Below are positions 53,200 to 63,100 of a DNA stretch of 64,000 bases, one piece after another. The position numbers and the translations under genes are program-made. This DNA is from an uncultured Tenacibaculum sp. Its GTDB lineage: Bacteria; Bacteroidota; Bacteroidia; Flavobacteriales; Flavobacteriaceae. The notes below the pieces were generated by a model. It had not been told where the DNA came from. It was given only the letters and a program-made list of their open reading frames with translations, and did not search any database. The DNA lies in contig NZ_CANMLT010000003.1 of NCBI RefSeq assembly GCF_947498805.1, forward strand, positions 372,001 to 436,000, read 5' to 3'. The first letter of the stretch is position 1; every line of letters starts with the position of its first letter.

Positions 53200-54468
53200 T
53201 TATTCTAGTTTTTCATGTTCTTCCATGTCTTTAGTTAAATCTAACTTTCGTAAAGTTGGATTCAATATAGCCGTTGTTGCAACGGTTATAAGGGTCATAG
53301 TTCCACCAAAAACCACAGCGGTAACTGTTCCCATTAGTTTAGCTGTAATACCACTTTCTAAGGCTCCTAATTCGTTTGAAGACCCTACAAACATCGAGTT
53401 CACCGAAGCTACTCTACCACGCATATGATCAGGTGTTTTTAATTGTAAAATAGTTTGTCTAATTACCATAGAAACACCATCCGTAACTCCACTAAAGAAT
53501 AAAGCTACTAGAGATACCCAGAAAATACTTGATAAACCAAATACTATAATACAAATTCCAAATCCAAAAATAGCCGCTAACAATTTCATTCCGGCGTTTT
53601 TACTTATAGGAATATAAGCCGTTATTAACATGGTTAAAAAAGCTCCTACAGCTGGTGCAGCTCTTAATACTCCAAAACCTTTAGCTCCAACTTCTAATAT
53701 ATCTTGAGCAAATACAGGTAATAAAGCAATGGCTCCTCCAAATAATACCGAGATCATATCTAAAGTAATAGCTCCTAAAATTGCTTTCGTTTTAAATACA
53801 AATGAAATTCCTTCTTTCAAACTTTTTCCAATAGGTTCTCCCTTTTTATGATTCATAATAGGCTTTCTCTTTATAAAGAACATCATAAGAAAAGATAAAA
53901 CTACCAGTCCAAAAACAATAGATAATGAAAGATTTACTCCCATTAAATAAATGGTGTACCCAGCAAAAGCTGGTCCTAGAACACTGGCAACTTGCCAAGT
54001 TGTACTACTCCATGTTGCTGCATTTGGATATAATTTTTTAGGAACAATAAGTGCTATTAATGAAAAAATAGTAGGACCAAAGAATGAACGTAAAAAACCA
54101 CCAAAAAATACTAAGGCGTAAATTGAATATAAGACAGCATTAGAACTCCACCCTTCAACAAACTCTGGAGTAGTTAAAAAATATAATCCAAAACTTATCA
54201 ATGAAAACAAAGCAATACATAGTGCTAATAAATTTCGTTTTTCCTTTTGATCAACGATATGCCCTGCAAACAATGCCATAGAAAAAGCTGGTACAAATTC
54301 AAAAGCTCCTATCAGCCCTAAGCTCCACGGGTCTTTAGTAATTGAATATACTTGCCATTCAATAATAATAAACTGCATTGACCAAGCAAAAACCAATAAA
54401 AAACGAACTAGAAGAAATATATTAAACTCTTTTATTCGTAGAGACGCATAGGGGTCTTTTTTTTCCAT
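53200..54468 (-). CDS. MFS transporter, EntS/MFS_3-like exporter
   Basis: The 422-residue protein has 12 hydrophobic segments and the MFS inter-helix motif GHIVDQKEKRN near residue 68. Its sequence resembles the MFS_3 group of exporters (EntS-like) that expel siderophores and drugs. The substrate cannot be told from sequence. The ACT-domain gene lies 16 bases upstream on the same strand and may regulate or supply the transport substrate. A terminator follows the gene. Confidence 0.87.
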   Translation of the reverse strand: MEKKDPYASLRIKEFNIFLLVRFLLVFAWSMQFIIIEWQVYSITKDPWSLGLIGAFEFVPAFSMALFAGHIVDQKEKRNLLALCIALFSLISFGLYFLTTPEFVEGWSSNAVLYSIYALVFFGGFLRSFFGPTIFSLIALIVPKKLYPNAATWSSTTWQVASVLGPAFAGYTIYLMGVNLSLSIVFGLVVLSFLMMFFIKRKPIMNHKKGEPIGKSLKEGISFVFKTKAILGAITLDMISVLFGGAIALLPVFAQDILEVGAKGFGVLRAAPAVGAFLTMLITAYIPISKNAGMKLLAAIFGFGICIIVFGLSSIFWVSLVALFFSGVTDGVSMVIRQTILQLKTPDHMRGRVASVNSMFVGSSNELGALESGITAKLMGTVTAVVFGGTMTLITVATTAILNPTLRKLDLTKDMEEHEKLE

Positions 54469-54484
54469 ATCAAGATGTAATATG

Positions 54485-55144
54485 TTAGTTCAATTTTAAA
54501 TCCATTAAAATGGCAAAGGTTTCATTTACATCTCTTTCTTTTACCACAATGGTCATCTCATGTGTTGTAGAAATAACCTCTTGAACCGCAATATTAGCCC
54601 AAGCAAATTGTTTTAAGATAAAATAGTAAACACCAGATTGTTCTAAGTTTTCTTTTGGAAGTTTTATAGTAATTGAAGCTAGGTCATTTACATTATTTAT
54701 TAAAGTTTCATTCTTAAATATCTCTTCAATAAAAGGTTGTAAATTCTTACTTATTACAATATTCGTTTCGAAAATTCCTTGAGAAACTGTTAAGAAATAA
54801 TCATTACTATCAGCTGATTTACTTAAAAGTTTAGCAATTTCTCTTAGTAATGAAGTTGTATTTCTAAAGGTATAATCACATAAATCTGAACGAACAATTA
54901 CATCTCCTAAATTAAGTGCTAAACGCTTAATATTCTTTCGAACCCTTAATTCATTAACAGGAGATAAACGGTTAATAGCCATCATTACCGCTCCAACCTT
55001 TACCTCTTTTTTAAGTAATTGTGATACTTCTGGCAAAATCAATCTTGCCAAAGAAGATACATTGATAAGTTTTTCATGCAAAGCCTCTTCAATAAAAGGA
55101 GTTTTGCGTATAGTTATTTCAACAGCTTCCTGAATAGTTTTCAT
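54485..55144 (-). CDS. ACT-like domain protein, possible regulator
   Basis: A 219-residue soluble protein. The first 75 residues are helical (NVSSLARLILPEVSQLLKKEVKVG), resembling a winged helix-type module. Residues about 80-219 fold like paired ACT domains (LTVSQGIFETNIVIS, then SGVYYFILKQFAWANIAVQEVIS and TIVVKERDVNETFAIL). Databases sometimes label such proteins aspartate kinase, but no kinase domain is present. ACT domains bind amino acids, so it may sense one. It precedes the MFS gene by 16 bases in the same operon. Confidence 0.7.
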   Translation of the reverse strand: MKTIQEAVEITIRKTPFIEEALHEKLINVSSLARLILPEVSQLLKKEVKVGAVMMAINRLSPVNELRVRKNIKRLALNLGDVIVRSDLCDYTFRNTTSLLREIAKLLSKSADSNDYFLTVSQGIFETNIVISKNLQPFIEEIFKNETLINNVNDLASITIKLPKENLEQSGVYYFILKQFAWANIAVQEVISTTHEMTIVVKERDVNETFAILMDLKLN

Positions 55145-55372
55145 TATTGTTTAATTTTAAACCCTGTGTTATAAATAAAAATAAATCTATGTAAAAATAT
55201 ACTTTTATTTAAATATAGCTATTCTTTTATAAAAAACTTTGTAAATGAGAATTTTAGGTTAAATTTGTTGCTATTGTATTTTATACAATACCTACACAAC
55301 ACACTAATTATTTAAGAAGCGATTGGTGGGGTTTCCTTTTAAAAGAAGGATTATTTGTACAAATGCAAACAA

Positions 55373-56368
55373 CTAATCTAATCTATTTGTTAACTTTAAA
55401 AACTCATCTTTCGCTTCTTTTTTATCGTACAAGACGTTGTACACTGCATCGATGATAGGAGTTTTAGCCCCATTTTTTTGATTGATTTTGTAAGCGCTTT
55501 TAGTCGCATAATATCCTTCTGCAACCATACTCATTTCGAACATAGCCGATTTTACAGTGTATCCTTTACCTATCATATTACCAAACATTCTATTTCTACT
55601 AAAAACAGAATATCCAGTAACTAATAAGTCTCCTAAGTAAGCAGAGTTATTAATATTACGCTTCATTTTATGAACTTTCTTAATAAAGCGTTTCATTTCT
55701 CTAATAGCATTACTCATTAATACTGACTGGAAATTATCTCCATATCCTAAACCATGTGCTATTCCTGCAGCAATTGCATAAATATTTTTTAACATGGCAG
55801 CATACTCAGTACCAATAATATCATCTGAGATTTTAGTTTTAATATATCTTCCAGCGATGTATTTGCTTAAATCTTTTGCTTTTTCCTCATCTTGACAAGC
55901 AATTGTTAAGTACGATAAACGTTCCATAGCAACCTCTTCTGCATGACAAGGCCCTGTTATAACACCTATATTTTCAAAAGGTACGTTGTGAATATCATGG
56001 AAATGCTCTCCTACAATCAATCCGCTCTCAGGAACAATTCCTTTGATTGCTGAAAAAATAATTTTATTTTCTAATGAAAGAGTTAGCTTTTCTAATTCAG
56101 TTTTTAAGAATGCAGATGGAATTGCAAAAATCAATACATCATAATTATCAACAATATAGTTCATATCATCAGATAAGTCTAATTGTTCAGGATGCAATTC
56201 TGCCGAACTTAAATAACTAGGATTATGCTTGTTACGTTTTATATGTTCTATAGCATACACACTGCGCATATACCATCCAATAGTGTTTAAATTTTCCGAT
56301 AACATTTTAACAATAGCAGTTGCCCAACTTCCTCCACCAAGAACTGCTATTTTTGGTTGTTTACTCAT
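55373..56368 (-). CDS. gpsA: NAD(P)H-dependent glycerol-3-phosphate dehydrogenase
   Basis: The 331-residue enzyme makes sn-glycerol-3-phosphate from dihydroxyacetone phosphate for phospholipid synthesis. The cofactor motif VLGGGSWATAI is at residues 9-19. FSAIKGIVPESGL and the later EYAAMLKNIYAIAAGIAHGLGYGDN carry the family active-site Lys region (shown in part). It has its own promoter on the minus strand and lies head-to-head with dut. The 228 bases after it, before the ACT gene, contain an inverted repeat ATTGTAT-TTT-ATACAAT (55274-55290) and nothing else that I recognise. Confidence 0.94.
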   Translation of the reverse strand: MSKQPKIAVLGGGSWATAIVKMLSENLNTIGWYMRSVYAIEHIKRNKHNPSYLSSAELHPEQLDLSDDMNYIVDNYDVLIFAIPSAFLKTELEKLTLSLENKIIFSAIKGIVPESGLIVGEHFHDIHNVPFENIGVITGPCHAEEVAMERLSYLTIACQDEEKAKDLSKYIAGRYIKTKISDDIIGTEYAAMLKNIYAIAAGIAHGLGYGDNFQSVLMSNAIREMKRFIKKVHKMKRNINNSAYLGDLLVTGYSVFSRNRMFGNMIGKGYTVKSAMFEMSMVAEGYYATKSAYKINQKNGAKTPIIDAVYNVLYDKKEAKDEFLKLTNRLD

Positions 56369-56387
56369 AGTAGAAATGTTTGTAATA

Positions 56388-56395
56388 CAAAATTA
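56388..56395 (-). promoter_or_regulatory. -7 promoter element (TAATTTTG) for gpsA
   Basis: On the minus strand this reads TAATTTTG, 19 bases before the gpsA start codon. It is part of a divergent promoter pair with dut. Confidence 0.5.
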
Positions 56396-56429
56396 AGAAA
56401 ACTAAACTCGGTTTAAAACTTAAGGTTGT

Positions 56430-56437
56430 TATATTTG
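56430..56437 (+). promoter_or_regulatory. -7 promoter element (TATATTTG) for dut
   Basis: TATATTTG matches TAnnTTTG and lies 20 bases before the dut start codon. Confidence 0.55.
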
Positions 56438-56457
56438 AAAAATCAATTTAAAAGACC

Positions 56458-56889
56458 ATGAACGTACAAATTATAAATAAATCAAAACATCAAATTCCTG
56501 CTTACGAAACAGAAGGTTCTGCTGGAATGGATTTACGTGCAAATATTGATGAAGCTATTGTTTTAAAACCTTTAGAACGTGCTATTGTAAAAACCGGATT
56601 ATTTATAGCACTTCCTGTTGGTTATGAAGCGCAAGTACGTCCACGTAGTGGATTAGCTGCTAAAAAAGGAATTACTGTATTGAATGCTCCAGGTACTGTA
56701 GATGCTGATTATCGAGGAGAAATAGGTGTAATTTTAGTGAATCTTTCTAATGAAGACTTTACCATAAATGACGGTGAGCGCATTGCACAATTAGTAATAG
56801 CAAAACACGAACGTGTGCAGTGGCAAAAAGTTGAGGTTTTAGATGAAACTGAACGTGGCGCTGGCGGATTTGGTAGTACTGGAGTTTAA
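56458..56889 (+). CDS. dut: dUTP diphosphatase (dUTPase)
   Basis: A 143-residue trimeric dUTPase that converts dUTP to dUMP. All five family motifs are visible in order: [44 protein letters not shown] and GAGGFGSTG. The last motif closes over the active site. It keeps uracil out of DNA and feeds dTMP synthesis, matching dgt, nrdA and nrdB in the window. Its TAA overlaps the stop codon of the converging GNAT gene by two bases, so no terminator fits between them. Confidence 0.96.
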   Translation: MNVQIINKSKHQIPAYETEGSAGMDLRANIDEAIVLKPLERAIVKTGLFIALPVGYEAQVRPRSGLAAKKGITVLNAPGTVDADYRGEIGVILVNLSNEDFTINDGERIAQLVIAKHERVQWQKVEVLDETERGAGGFGSTGV

Positions 56890-57425
56890 GAAAGTAATTT
56901 ATACAACTGACTCATTTTTCTGAGTTCATCATGTAATAATTCAAAATCTAAAAAGCAATGTGAATTGTATTCGTAGCCTCGTTTTTTATAAAACTCAAAG
57001 GCCTGTGGTTTTTCATCCATAGCATCTAACCAAATCAGTTCATATTGTTTTTTTATAGTAGTTTCTTCTAACCAATTTAGTAAAGCTTTTCCAACTCCGT
57101 TTCCTTGGGTTTTAGCATGTAAATATATTCTGTGAAGCTTTACACTTTTCTTTCCTTCAAATCCTACTAATTCTTTATTCCATATGATTCTGAAGTTTCC
57201 TACAATTTCATTTTTAAATACTACAAAATAATAGGCTGTATTCTCCTCTTCTAGCTCTTTAGCTATATTTTCTTTTGAATACTGAGCATTGATATACCAA
57301 ACACCAGAATCTTTCCAAAAATGCTTATATGCAGCAGTATATACTTCTTGCATTAGTTTAAAAAGAGACTCCGAATCGTTATTCGAAATCTCTTTTAATT
57401 GTATATGTTCTGTTATTGATATCAA
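56886..57425 (-). CDS. GNAT family N-acetyltransferase
   Basis: The 179-residue enzyme has the acetyl-CoA-binding motif A in [23 protein letters not shown] (here as [12 protein letters not shown]), and the downstream motif B in [24 protein letters not shown]. The substrate is unknown; related proteins acetylate amines or protein N-termini. It is encoded two bases after the amidohydrolase gene and is probably the last gene of the AraC/amidohydrolase operon. Its stop overlaps the dut stop. Confidence 0.85.
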   Translation of the reverse strand: MISITEHIQLKEISNNDSESLFKLMQEVYTAAYKHFWKDSGVWYINAQYSKENIAKELEEENTAYYFVVFKNEIVGNFRIIWNKELVGFEGKKSVKLHRIYLHAKTQGNGVGKALLNWLEETTIKKQYELIWLDAMDEKPQAFEFYKKRGYEYNSHCFLDFELLHDELRKMSQLYKLLS

Positions 57426-57427
57426 TA

Positions 57428-59119
57428 TTACTTTTTATAAATTTCTTTTCCGTTAAAAATCGTTTTTACAATTTTAGCCGTTTTTATTTGATTTATAGGA
57501 ATGTCAAAAATATTTTTATCCACAACAACAAAATCTGCTAATTTTCCTACTTCTAAAGATCCTACTTTATTTTCTTGACGCATTACATATGCTCCATTAA
57601 TAGTATACGATTTAATTGCATCTGCTAATGAAATATTTTGAGGGGCTCTTGTAACTGCATTTTGGATTCCTATAAACGGATTCAACGAGCTCACATTCCA
57701 ATCACTACTCAAAGTTACTCTCGCCCCAGCATCTTTTAAAGATTTAATTGGTACTAAATTGTTGGCTAAAGCGCTTCCTAGTAAATAATCATTTTCATGC
57801 CAGTGATGAGGTTGTGTAAAAGCACCTGCTACTTGCGCATCTGCGGTAACATTTAATTTCTTGAATCTATTTAAATCTGCTATATCAACCATTTCAACAT
57901 GCGTTAAACGATGTCTTCCTTTTACCGTTCCACTTTGTTCAATTGCATTCAAAGCTTCCGATACTCCTCTATTCCCAATAGCATGTATATGAAAATCAAA
58001 TCCCACTGCTTCTAATTCTTGAATGTATTTTGCAATTCTATCTTGAGAAAAATAATTCAAGCCATTATTCGTCGCCAAGCCAAAATAATCTTCTTTATAA
58101 TTAGAATGTAACGCTGCGGTTGTATTATGCGTTATTCCATCTGAATACAATTTAATTTGATTAATTCTTAAAAAGCTATTTTCATTATTTGAAAACAATG
58201 TTTTTAGAGAACTTATTTGTGCAGCATCATTTGCTGTAGGGTACGCCCATAAACCTAAATTAAAACGTGCCGTTAATTTATTATCTGCTGCTAAATTTTT
58301 CCAGGTTTTATGTTGCGCTCTTTTCCAATAGGTTCTTGCATCAGAAACAGAAGTAATACCATGTTTTGCTAATTCTGGTAATACATAATTCACCATACCA
58401 TCATATTCTCCATTTGCATCATTTAGAGCAGCTACTGCTTGTTGAAAAACCACATCTCCAGCATTATCAATTAAAATACCTAGCAGCTCCCCTTTTTCTT
58501 TCATTATAATTCCACCTTGTGGATTTTTTGAATCCTTAGTAATACCAGCCAGTTCTAATCCCTTTGAATTTATCCACATAGAATGTGAGGTTTGTTCCAT
58601 AATAATTACAGGACGATCTGACACAGCTTCATCTATAATATCTAACGGGTTTCTCTTTGCTTCCAATAAGGTTCCAATAGAATGTCCAAACCCTATTATC
58701 CATTCTAGATTTGGATTTTCTCTCGCAGCTTTTTTAATAGCTGTAATATAATTCTCTGCATTGTCTTCCTCTTCATTCAATTCAAAAACGGTAGTTGTAG
58801 ATCCTACTTCCATAGGATGCATGTGTACATCATGAAAACCAGGAAGCACTAATTTACCCTGCAAATCAATTTTCTCCGCTCCTTTTTCTAGTTGATTTTC
58901 AGCTTCGGTATTCGTCCCAACAAAAACAATTTTATTCTTATGTATTATAAGTGCTTCTGCCCAAGGTTGTTTGTCATTTACTGTGTAAATTTTTCCGTTG
59001 AAGTACAGTTTTTGAGTACTATTTCCTTGTCCATGTACATCTATTTCTTCTTTTTTAGTACATGATTTAGTAGATAAAATGATGCTTAATAAAATAACAA
59101 CTAACTTCATTTTTTTCAT
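57428..59119 (-). CDS. Amidohydrolase family metal-dependent hydrolase, lipoprotein (YtcJ-like)
   Basis: A 563-residue TIM-barrel hydrolase with a signal peptide ending TKSC (about Cys20; Met4 is an alternative start). The metal site is visible: PGFHDVHMHP near residue 97, HIHAIGNRGV near 378 and LSSDWNVSSLNP near 475. The sequence is closest to the YtcJ/N-substituted formamide deformylase-like group, which hydrolyse amide bonds. The lipobox indicates an exported, envelope-bound form. It lies 21 bases after the AraC gene and two bases before the GNAT gene, suggesting regulated co-transcription. Confidence 0.87.
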   Translation of the reverse strand: MKKMKLVVILLSIILSTKSCTKKEEIDVHGQGNSTQKLYFNGKIYTVNDKQPWAEALIIHKNKIVFVGTNTEAENQLEKGAEKIDLQGKLVLPGFHDVHMHPMEVGSTTTVFELNEEEDNAENYITAIKKAARENPNLEWIIGFGHSIGTLLEAKRNPLDIIDEAVSDRPVIIMEQTSHSMWINSKGLELAGITKDSKNPQGGIIMKEKGELLGILIDNAGDVVFQQAVAALNDANGEYDGMVNYVLPELAKHGITSVSDARTYWKRAQHKTWKNLAADNKLTARFNLGLWAYPTANDAAQISSLKTLFSNNENSFLRINQIKLYSDGITHNTTAALHSNYKEDYFGLATNNGLNYFSQDRIAKYIQELEAVGFDFHIHAIGNRGVSEALNAIEQSGTVKGRHRLTHVEMVDIADLNRFKKLNVTADAQVAGAFTQPHHWHENDYLLGSALANNLVPIKSLKDAGARVTLSSDWNVSSLNPFIGIQNAVTRAPQNISLADAIKSYTINGAYVMRQENKVGSLEVGKLADFVVVDKNIFDIPINQIKTAKIVKTIFNGKEIYKK

Positions 59120-59140
59120 TTTAATGTCGATTTTAAAAAA

Positions 59141-59998
59141 TCAACCTTTTAAAGGTACATAAATTTCTGTTTCGTATTCATTAGGATTCTCTGTATGAGA
59201 CTCGTGTTTTGTATAAAACTCTAAAAAAGGTTTTTCAGATATTTCTCTATTTGTTGAGAACAACCAACTACCAAAAATTTTGTCGTAGGTTTTACTTATA
59301 GAATGATAGTTTCCAATATGGGTAAATACAGCATATTCTTGACTTGGAATTGTTTTAATTTTAAACTTTCCATCAGGAATTTCAAGTATATCTTCAATGA
59401 CTAAACAAGCGTCATAATTATACGTTATACTTTCAGAAATAATTGGTTCATCCCAAATAATTCCAAATGATTCTAACGTATCTACATCAATATTCTCTTG
59501 ACTAATTTCATCTATTAATTGATTCCAAACCTCATCAATTTTAGTACTATAATAATCTCCTTTAAATGTTTTATACACTACTTTTTTAGTTTCTAAAACA
59601 GCTATTCTGTCTTCAAAAAAAGGCATGATTGTGATTTCTTTTGAATGTTTTTTAAACAGTTCTTCTTTTTTAGTTCTATAAATTGCAGGAGTAATTCCAA
59701 AATGCTTTTTAAAAGATTTACTAAATGATTGTACATCTGCATAGCCCACTTTCTCTGCTATTTCTTTAATGTCATTATTAGTAAATAATAAAAGTTTAGC
59801 ACTACTCTCTACTTTTACTCTTGTAACATAAGCTCCTATAGTTTCATTATAGTGTGCTTTGAAAATACGTTGCAGATTTCTGTATGAAAAATTAGAGAGC
59901 TCTTCTAAATTTTCAATGGAAATCTTTTCATTGTATTGGGTTCTTAAATAGGAAACTACTTGTTGTAACCGGTTCTTATAAAATTCTTTTGTTTCCAT
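59141..59998 (-). CDS. AraC-type regulator with GyrI-like effector domain
   Basis: The 285-residue regulator has two helix-turn-helix motifs in the first 110 residues (ISIENLEELSNFSYRNLQRIF, given in part as LEELSNFSYRNLQRIF, and IKEIAEKVGYADVQSFSKSF). The C-terminal half (about 125-285) resembles GyrI/SbmC, which binds hydrophobic or drug-like ligands. It therefore likely senses a small molecule and switches on the amidohydrolase and GNAT genes downstream. The start codon lies five bases after a -7 promoter element, suggesting a leaderless transcript. Confidence 0.88.
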   Translation of the reverse strand: METKEFYKNRLQQVVSYLRTQYNEKISIENLEELSNFSYRNLQRIFKAHYNETIGAYVTRVKVESSAKLLLFTNNDIKEIAEKVGYADVQSFSKSFKKHFGITPAIYRTKKEELFKKHSKEITIMPFFEDRIAVLETKKVVYKTFKGDYYSTKIDEVWNQLIDEISQENIDVDTLESFGIIWDEPIISESITYNYDACLVIEDILEIPDGKFKIKTIPSQEYAVFTHIGNYHSISKTYDKIFGSWLFSTNREISEKPFLEFYTKHESHTENPNEYETEIYVPLKG

Positions 59999-60002
59999 GC
60001 TA

Positions 60003-60010
60003 CAAATGTA
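60003..60010 (-). promoter_or_regulatory. -7 promoter element (TACATTTG) abutting the AraC start
   Basis: On the minus strand this reads TACATTTG and ends only five bases before the ATG at 59998. Transcription would start at or near the start codon. Confidence 0.5.
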
Positions 60011-60060
60011 AAATGATGAGGTTGGTTTGCTTTTGTCTTAAATTGACAATTTAAAAACAA

Positions 60061-60090
60061 AAAAGATCTAATAAAATTATTAGATCTTTT
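60061..60090 (-). terminator. Rho-independent terminator after the GEVED giant gene
   Basis: A perfect 13-bp stem (about 60061-60073 with 60078-60090) containing AGATCTAATA is flanked by A/T runs, 24 bases past the stop codon of the minus-strand giant gene. Confidence 0.85.
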
Positions 60091-60113
60091 TTATAATAGT
60101 TTTGATTACACCT

Positions 60114-63100
60114 TTATTCCTTGATAAACATTCTATATTCTTTAATTTGTCCTTGTTCAATTTTTATTAAATATACCCCCGTTTTAAAAGAAGCGATATT
60201 AAAATTCACCTTTTTACTAGTAGGATTTTTTACTTCATTTAAGAGTTTTCCAGTAACATCAAAAACACTCAATTTTATATTCTTTTTTTTAATAACATAT
60301 TTAGATCCTAAATAAAGTGTAAAGCCTGTCTTTACAGGATTTGGGTAAATAATTGTTGTATTATCTTTTTTAAGTGTTTCTTTAAAAACATCTTTTTGAA
60401 CTATTGTATTTGAAATATTCACTGTATAGTCTTCTACTTCTCCATCACCTATACTCCCACATGCATTTGGAGAAGAATTATATTTCATAGATACGCGCAT
60501 TCTTGTTGATCCTAATGAAGCTTCATTTGGTACTGTAATTGTTCCATTTACTGCGGTATTCGATGCTGATCCAGCATCAAAGGCAACCTCATTTGCATCA
60601 AATACTCCATCCTGATTATAATCTATCCACACTTTAAAATATTCATTATATGCCGATCCTGAATGACCAGGTGTTAAAGTAATTGAAGTAGCAGTTTCTT
60701 TTACTAAGGGTATTACTTGATTGGTGTAATCTGAATATAACGCTCCAGTTGAGTTATTTTCAAAGTCTCCAACTTTCACTCCTGCTATCCATTCATATTG
60801 TACTCGTGTTCCTGATGCTTCGCAATAGGTAATTGGATTAGGGTTTGTATTATTCAAAATATTCACTGTATAATCTTCTACTTCTCCATCACCTATACTC
60901 CCACATGCATCTGGAGAGGTATTATACTTCATAGATACGCGCATCCTTGTTGTTCCTAATAAAGCTCCACTTGGTACTGTAATTGTTCCATTTACTGCGG
61001 TATTCGATGCTGAGCCAGCATCAAAGGCAACCTCATTTGCATCAAATACTCCATCTTGATTATAATCTATCCACACTTTAAAATATTCGTTATATGCCGA
61101 TCCTGAATGACCAGGTGTTAAAGTAATTGAAGTAGCAGTTTCTTTTACTAGGGGTATTACTTGATTGGTGTAATCTGAATATAAACTCCCAGTTGAGTTA
61201 TTTTCAAAATCTCCAACTTTTACTCCTGCTATCCATTCGTATTGCACCCGTGCTCCTGATGATTCACAATAAGTAACAGTGCTTGATGGATTTACCGTAA
61301 TAAAGTTTTCTTTTACTATTGAATTATTTCCTCCTAAATTACCAGCTGTAAGTGTTACTTTATAAGTACCTGGTGTATTGTAAACAATTGAAGGGTTTTG
61401 ATTGGTAGATGTTGATGGAGTTCCTCCTTCAAAAACCCAGTTCCAAGTAGTTGGTTGATTGGTGGATGTATCTGTAAAACTAACTGAATTTCCCTCATTT
61501 ATTATGGTTTTATCAGCTTCAAAATTAGCAACTGGTGGAGTTACCACTACTCCCGATAAACTTACGGTATAATCTTCAATATCTGCTTCTGCAATTTCTC
61601 CACATCTTGGTTTATCATTCTCATCAAATGAATAATATCTTATAACCCTCATCCTTGAATTTCCATTTGAATATATCCTAGGAACTGTTATATTTCCTGT
61701 TGCTATAAAAGTATCAGTATCTGAGCTTAAAGCTTTTCTTTCAAATGCAATTTCATCTTCTGAAAATTCATTATTTCTATTCCAATCTATCCAAACAACC
61801 AAATTGGTTCCTGCGGTTGCAGATACAACGAGTTGTTTAAATGTTGTTATTTCAATCGGATATGTTTGTCCTTCTACTAAGCCTGTTGATAAACTTGTAA
61901 AATCTCCATACCCAGAACCTCCAGTTTCAGTACTATTATTTATATCACCAAAAACTACTTTTGTAATATCTCCTCTATTCGTATGATTTCCTCTTCTTGT
62001 AGCTGAACAGTAATTTGTTGGATGAGGAGTAACTATTAATTCTTCTTCATAAGAATCTGAAATTTCTCCTCTTTTTACGGTTAATGATACTTTAAAAGTT
62101 CCTTCATTTTCATAGTATATAGCAGGAGGCTCCTTACCATTGAAACTAGAAGGAACACCTCCTTCAAATGTCCAATTCCAAGTATCTGGTTCTTTTAAAG
62201 ATGTATCTGTAACTTGTAAAAGTCCTTTCGCAGAAATGCTCTCTACCATATCAAATTTGGCTATAGGATGAATAGGATTAGCATTTGAAATGTTTATTGT
62301 ATAATCTTCTACTTCTCCATGTAAAAAGAAATCACAAGGTGAAGGTTGAGGATTATCGGCTTCAGTTTCATTTTTTACAATTATTCTAAGTCTATAGGTT
62401 CCATCTACATTAGGTAAATCCACTTCAGAAGCGTATTCACTTCCAGCAGGAATGGCTTGCGAAATATGAATTTGTTCTCCCGAATCAGCAAAATCCTTAT
62501 CATTATTTAAATCAATCCATAACCCTACTCTATCTGTTTCTGATGTTCGAATCCCTCCATTTTTTATTGAAAACGTATTCTTACCTGGTCTTACCTTTAT
62601 TAATTTACTTGAAAAATCAGTATAATTTTCTGGGAAATCAGATACTTGAGTAAACTGTTCAAAATTAAATTCTCCAATAGAGTTAGAATAATTATCATAC
62701 TTTTCGTTAATATTTGCTGCAGCATAACAATAGTCATTTGGAGTTTCACCAACCGTTATTGATGCATTAGGTGTTCTATTAAATGCAATTGCTAATATTC
62801 TAGCTTCGGTAGCTCCATTTTTAGATTCATATTTAACCCATCCGTAATGCAATCTTCCTGCTCTATCTCTAAATCGAAGTCCTGTGTATACTGTATTTCC
62901 ATTATGAGGCACATTAAAACCTGCTAGTCTAGGCGCTCTATTTACTCCATAACCGGTAGAAACAAAATTATTTGATACGCCTACTTGACTACCAACATTC
63001 AATGATTCTGGGTGAAATGTTGTTGCATCCATAGTAAAACCTTTTCCTCTACCATTAAATGACACGTACTCTTTTCCATCTGAATTAGACACAAAATGTG

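Noticed and set aside
56886..56889. Possible frameshift or gene fusion at the dut/GNAT junction
   Set aside because: Both proteins are complete with family-normal ends; the genes simply converge with overlapping stop codons.
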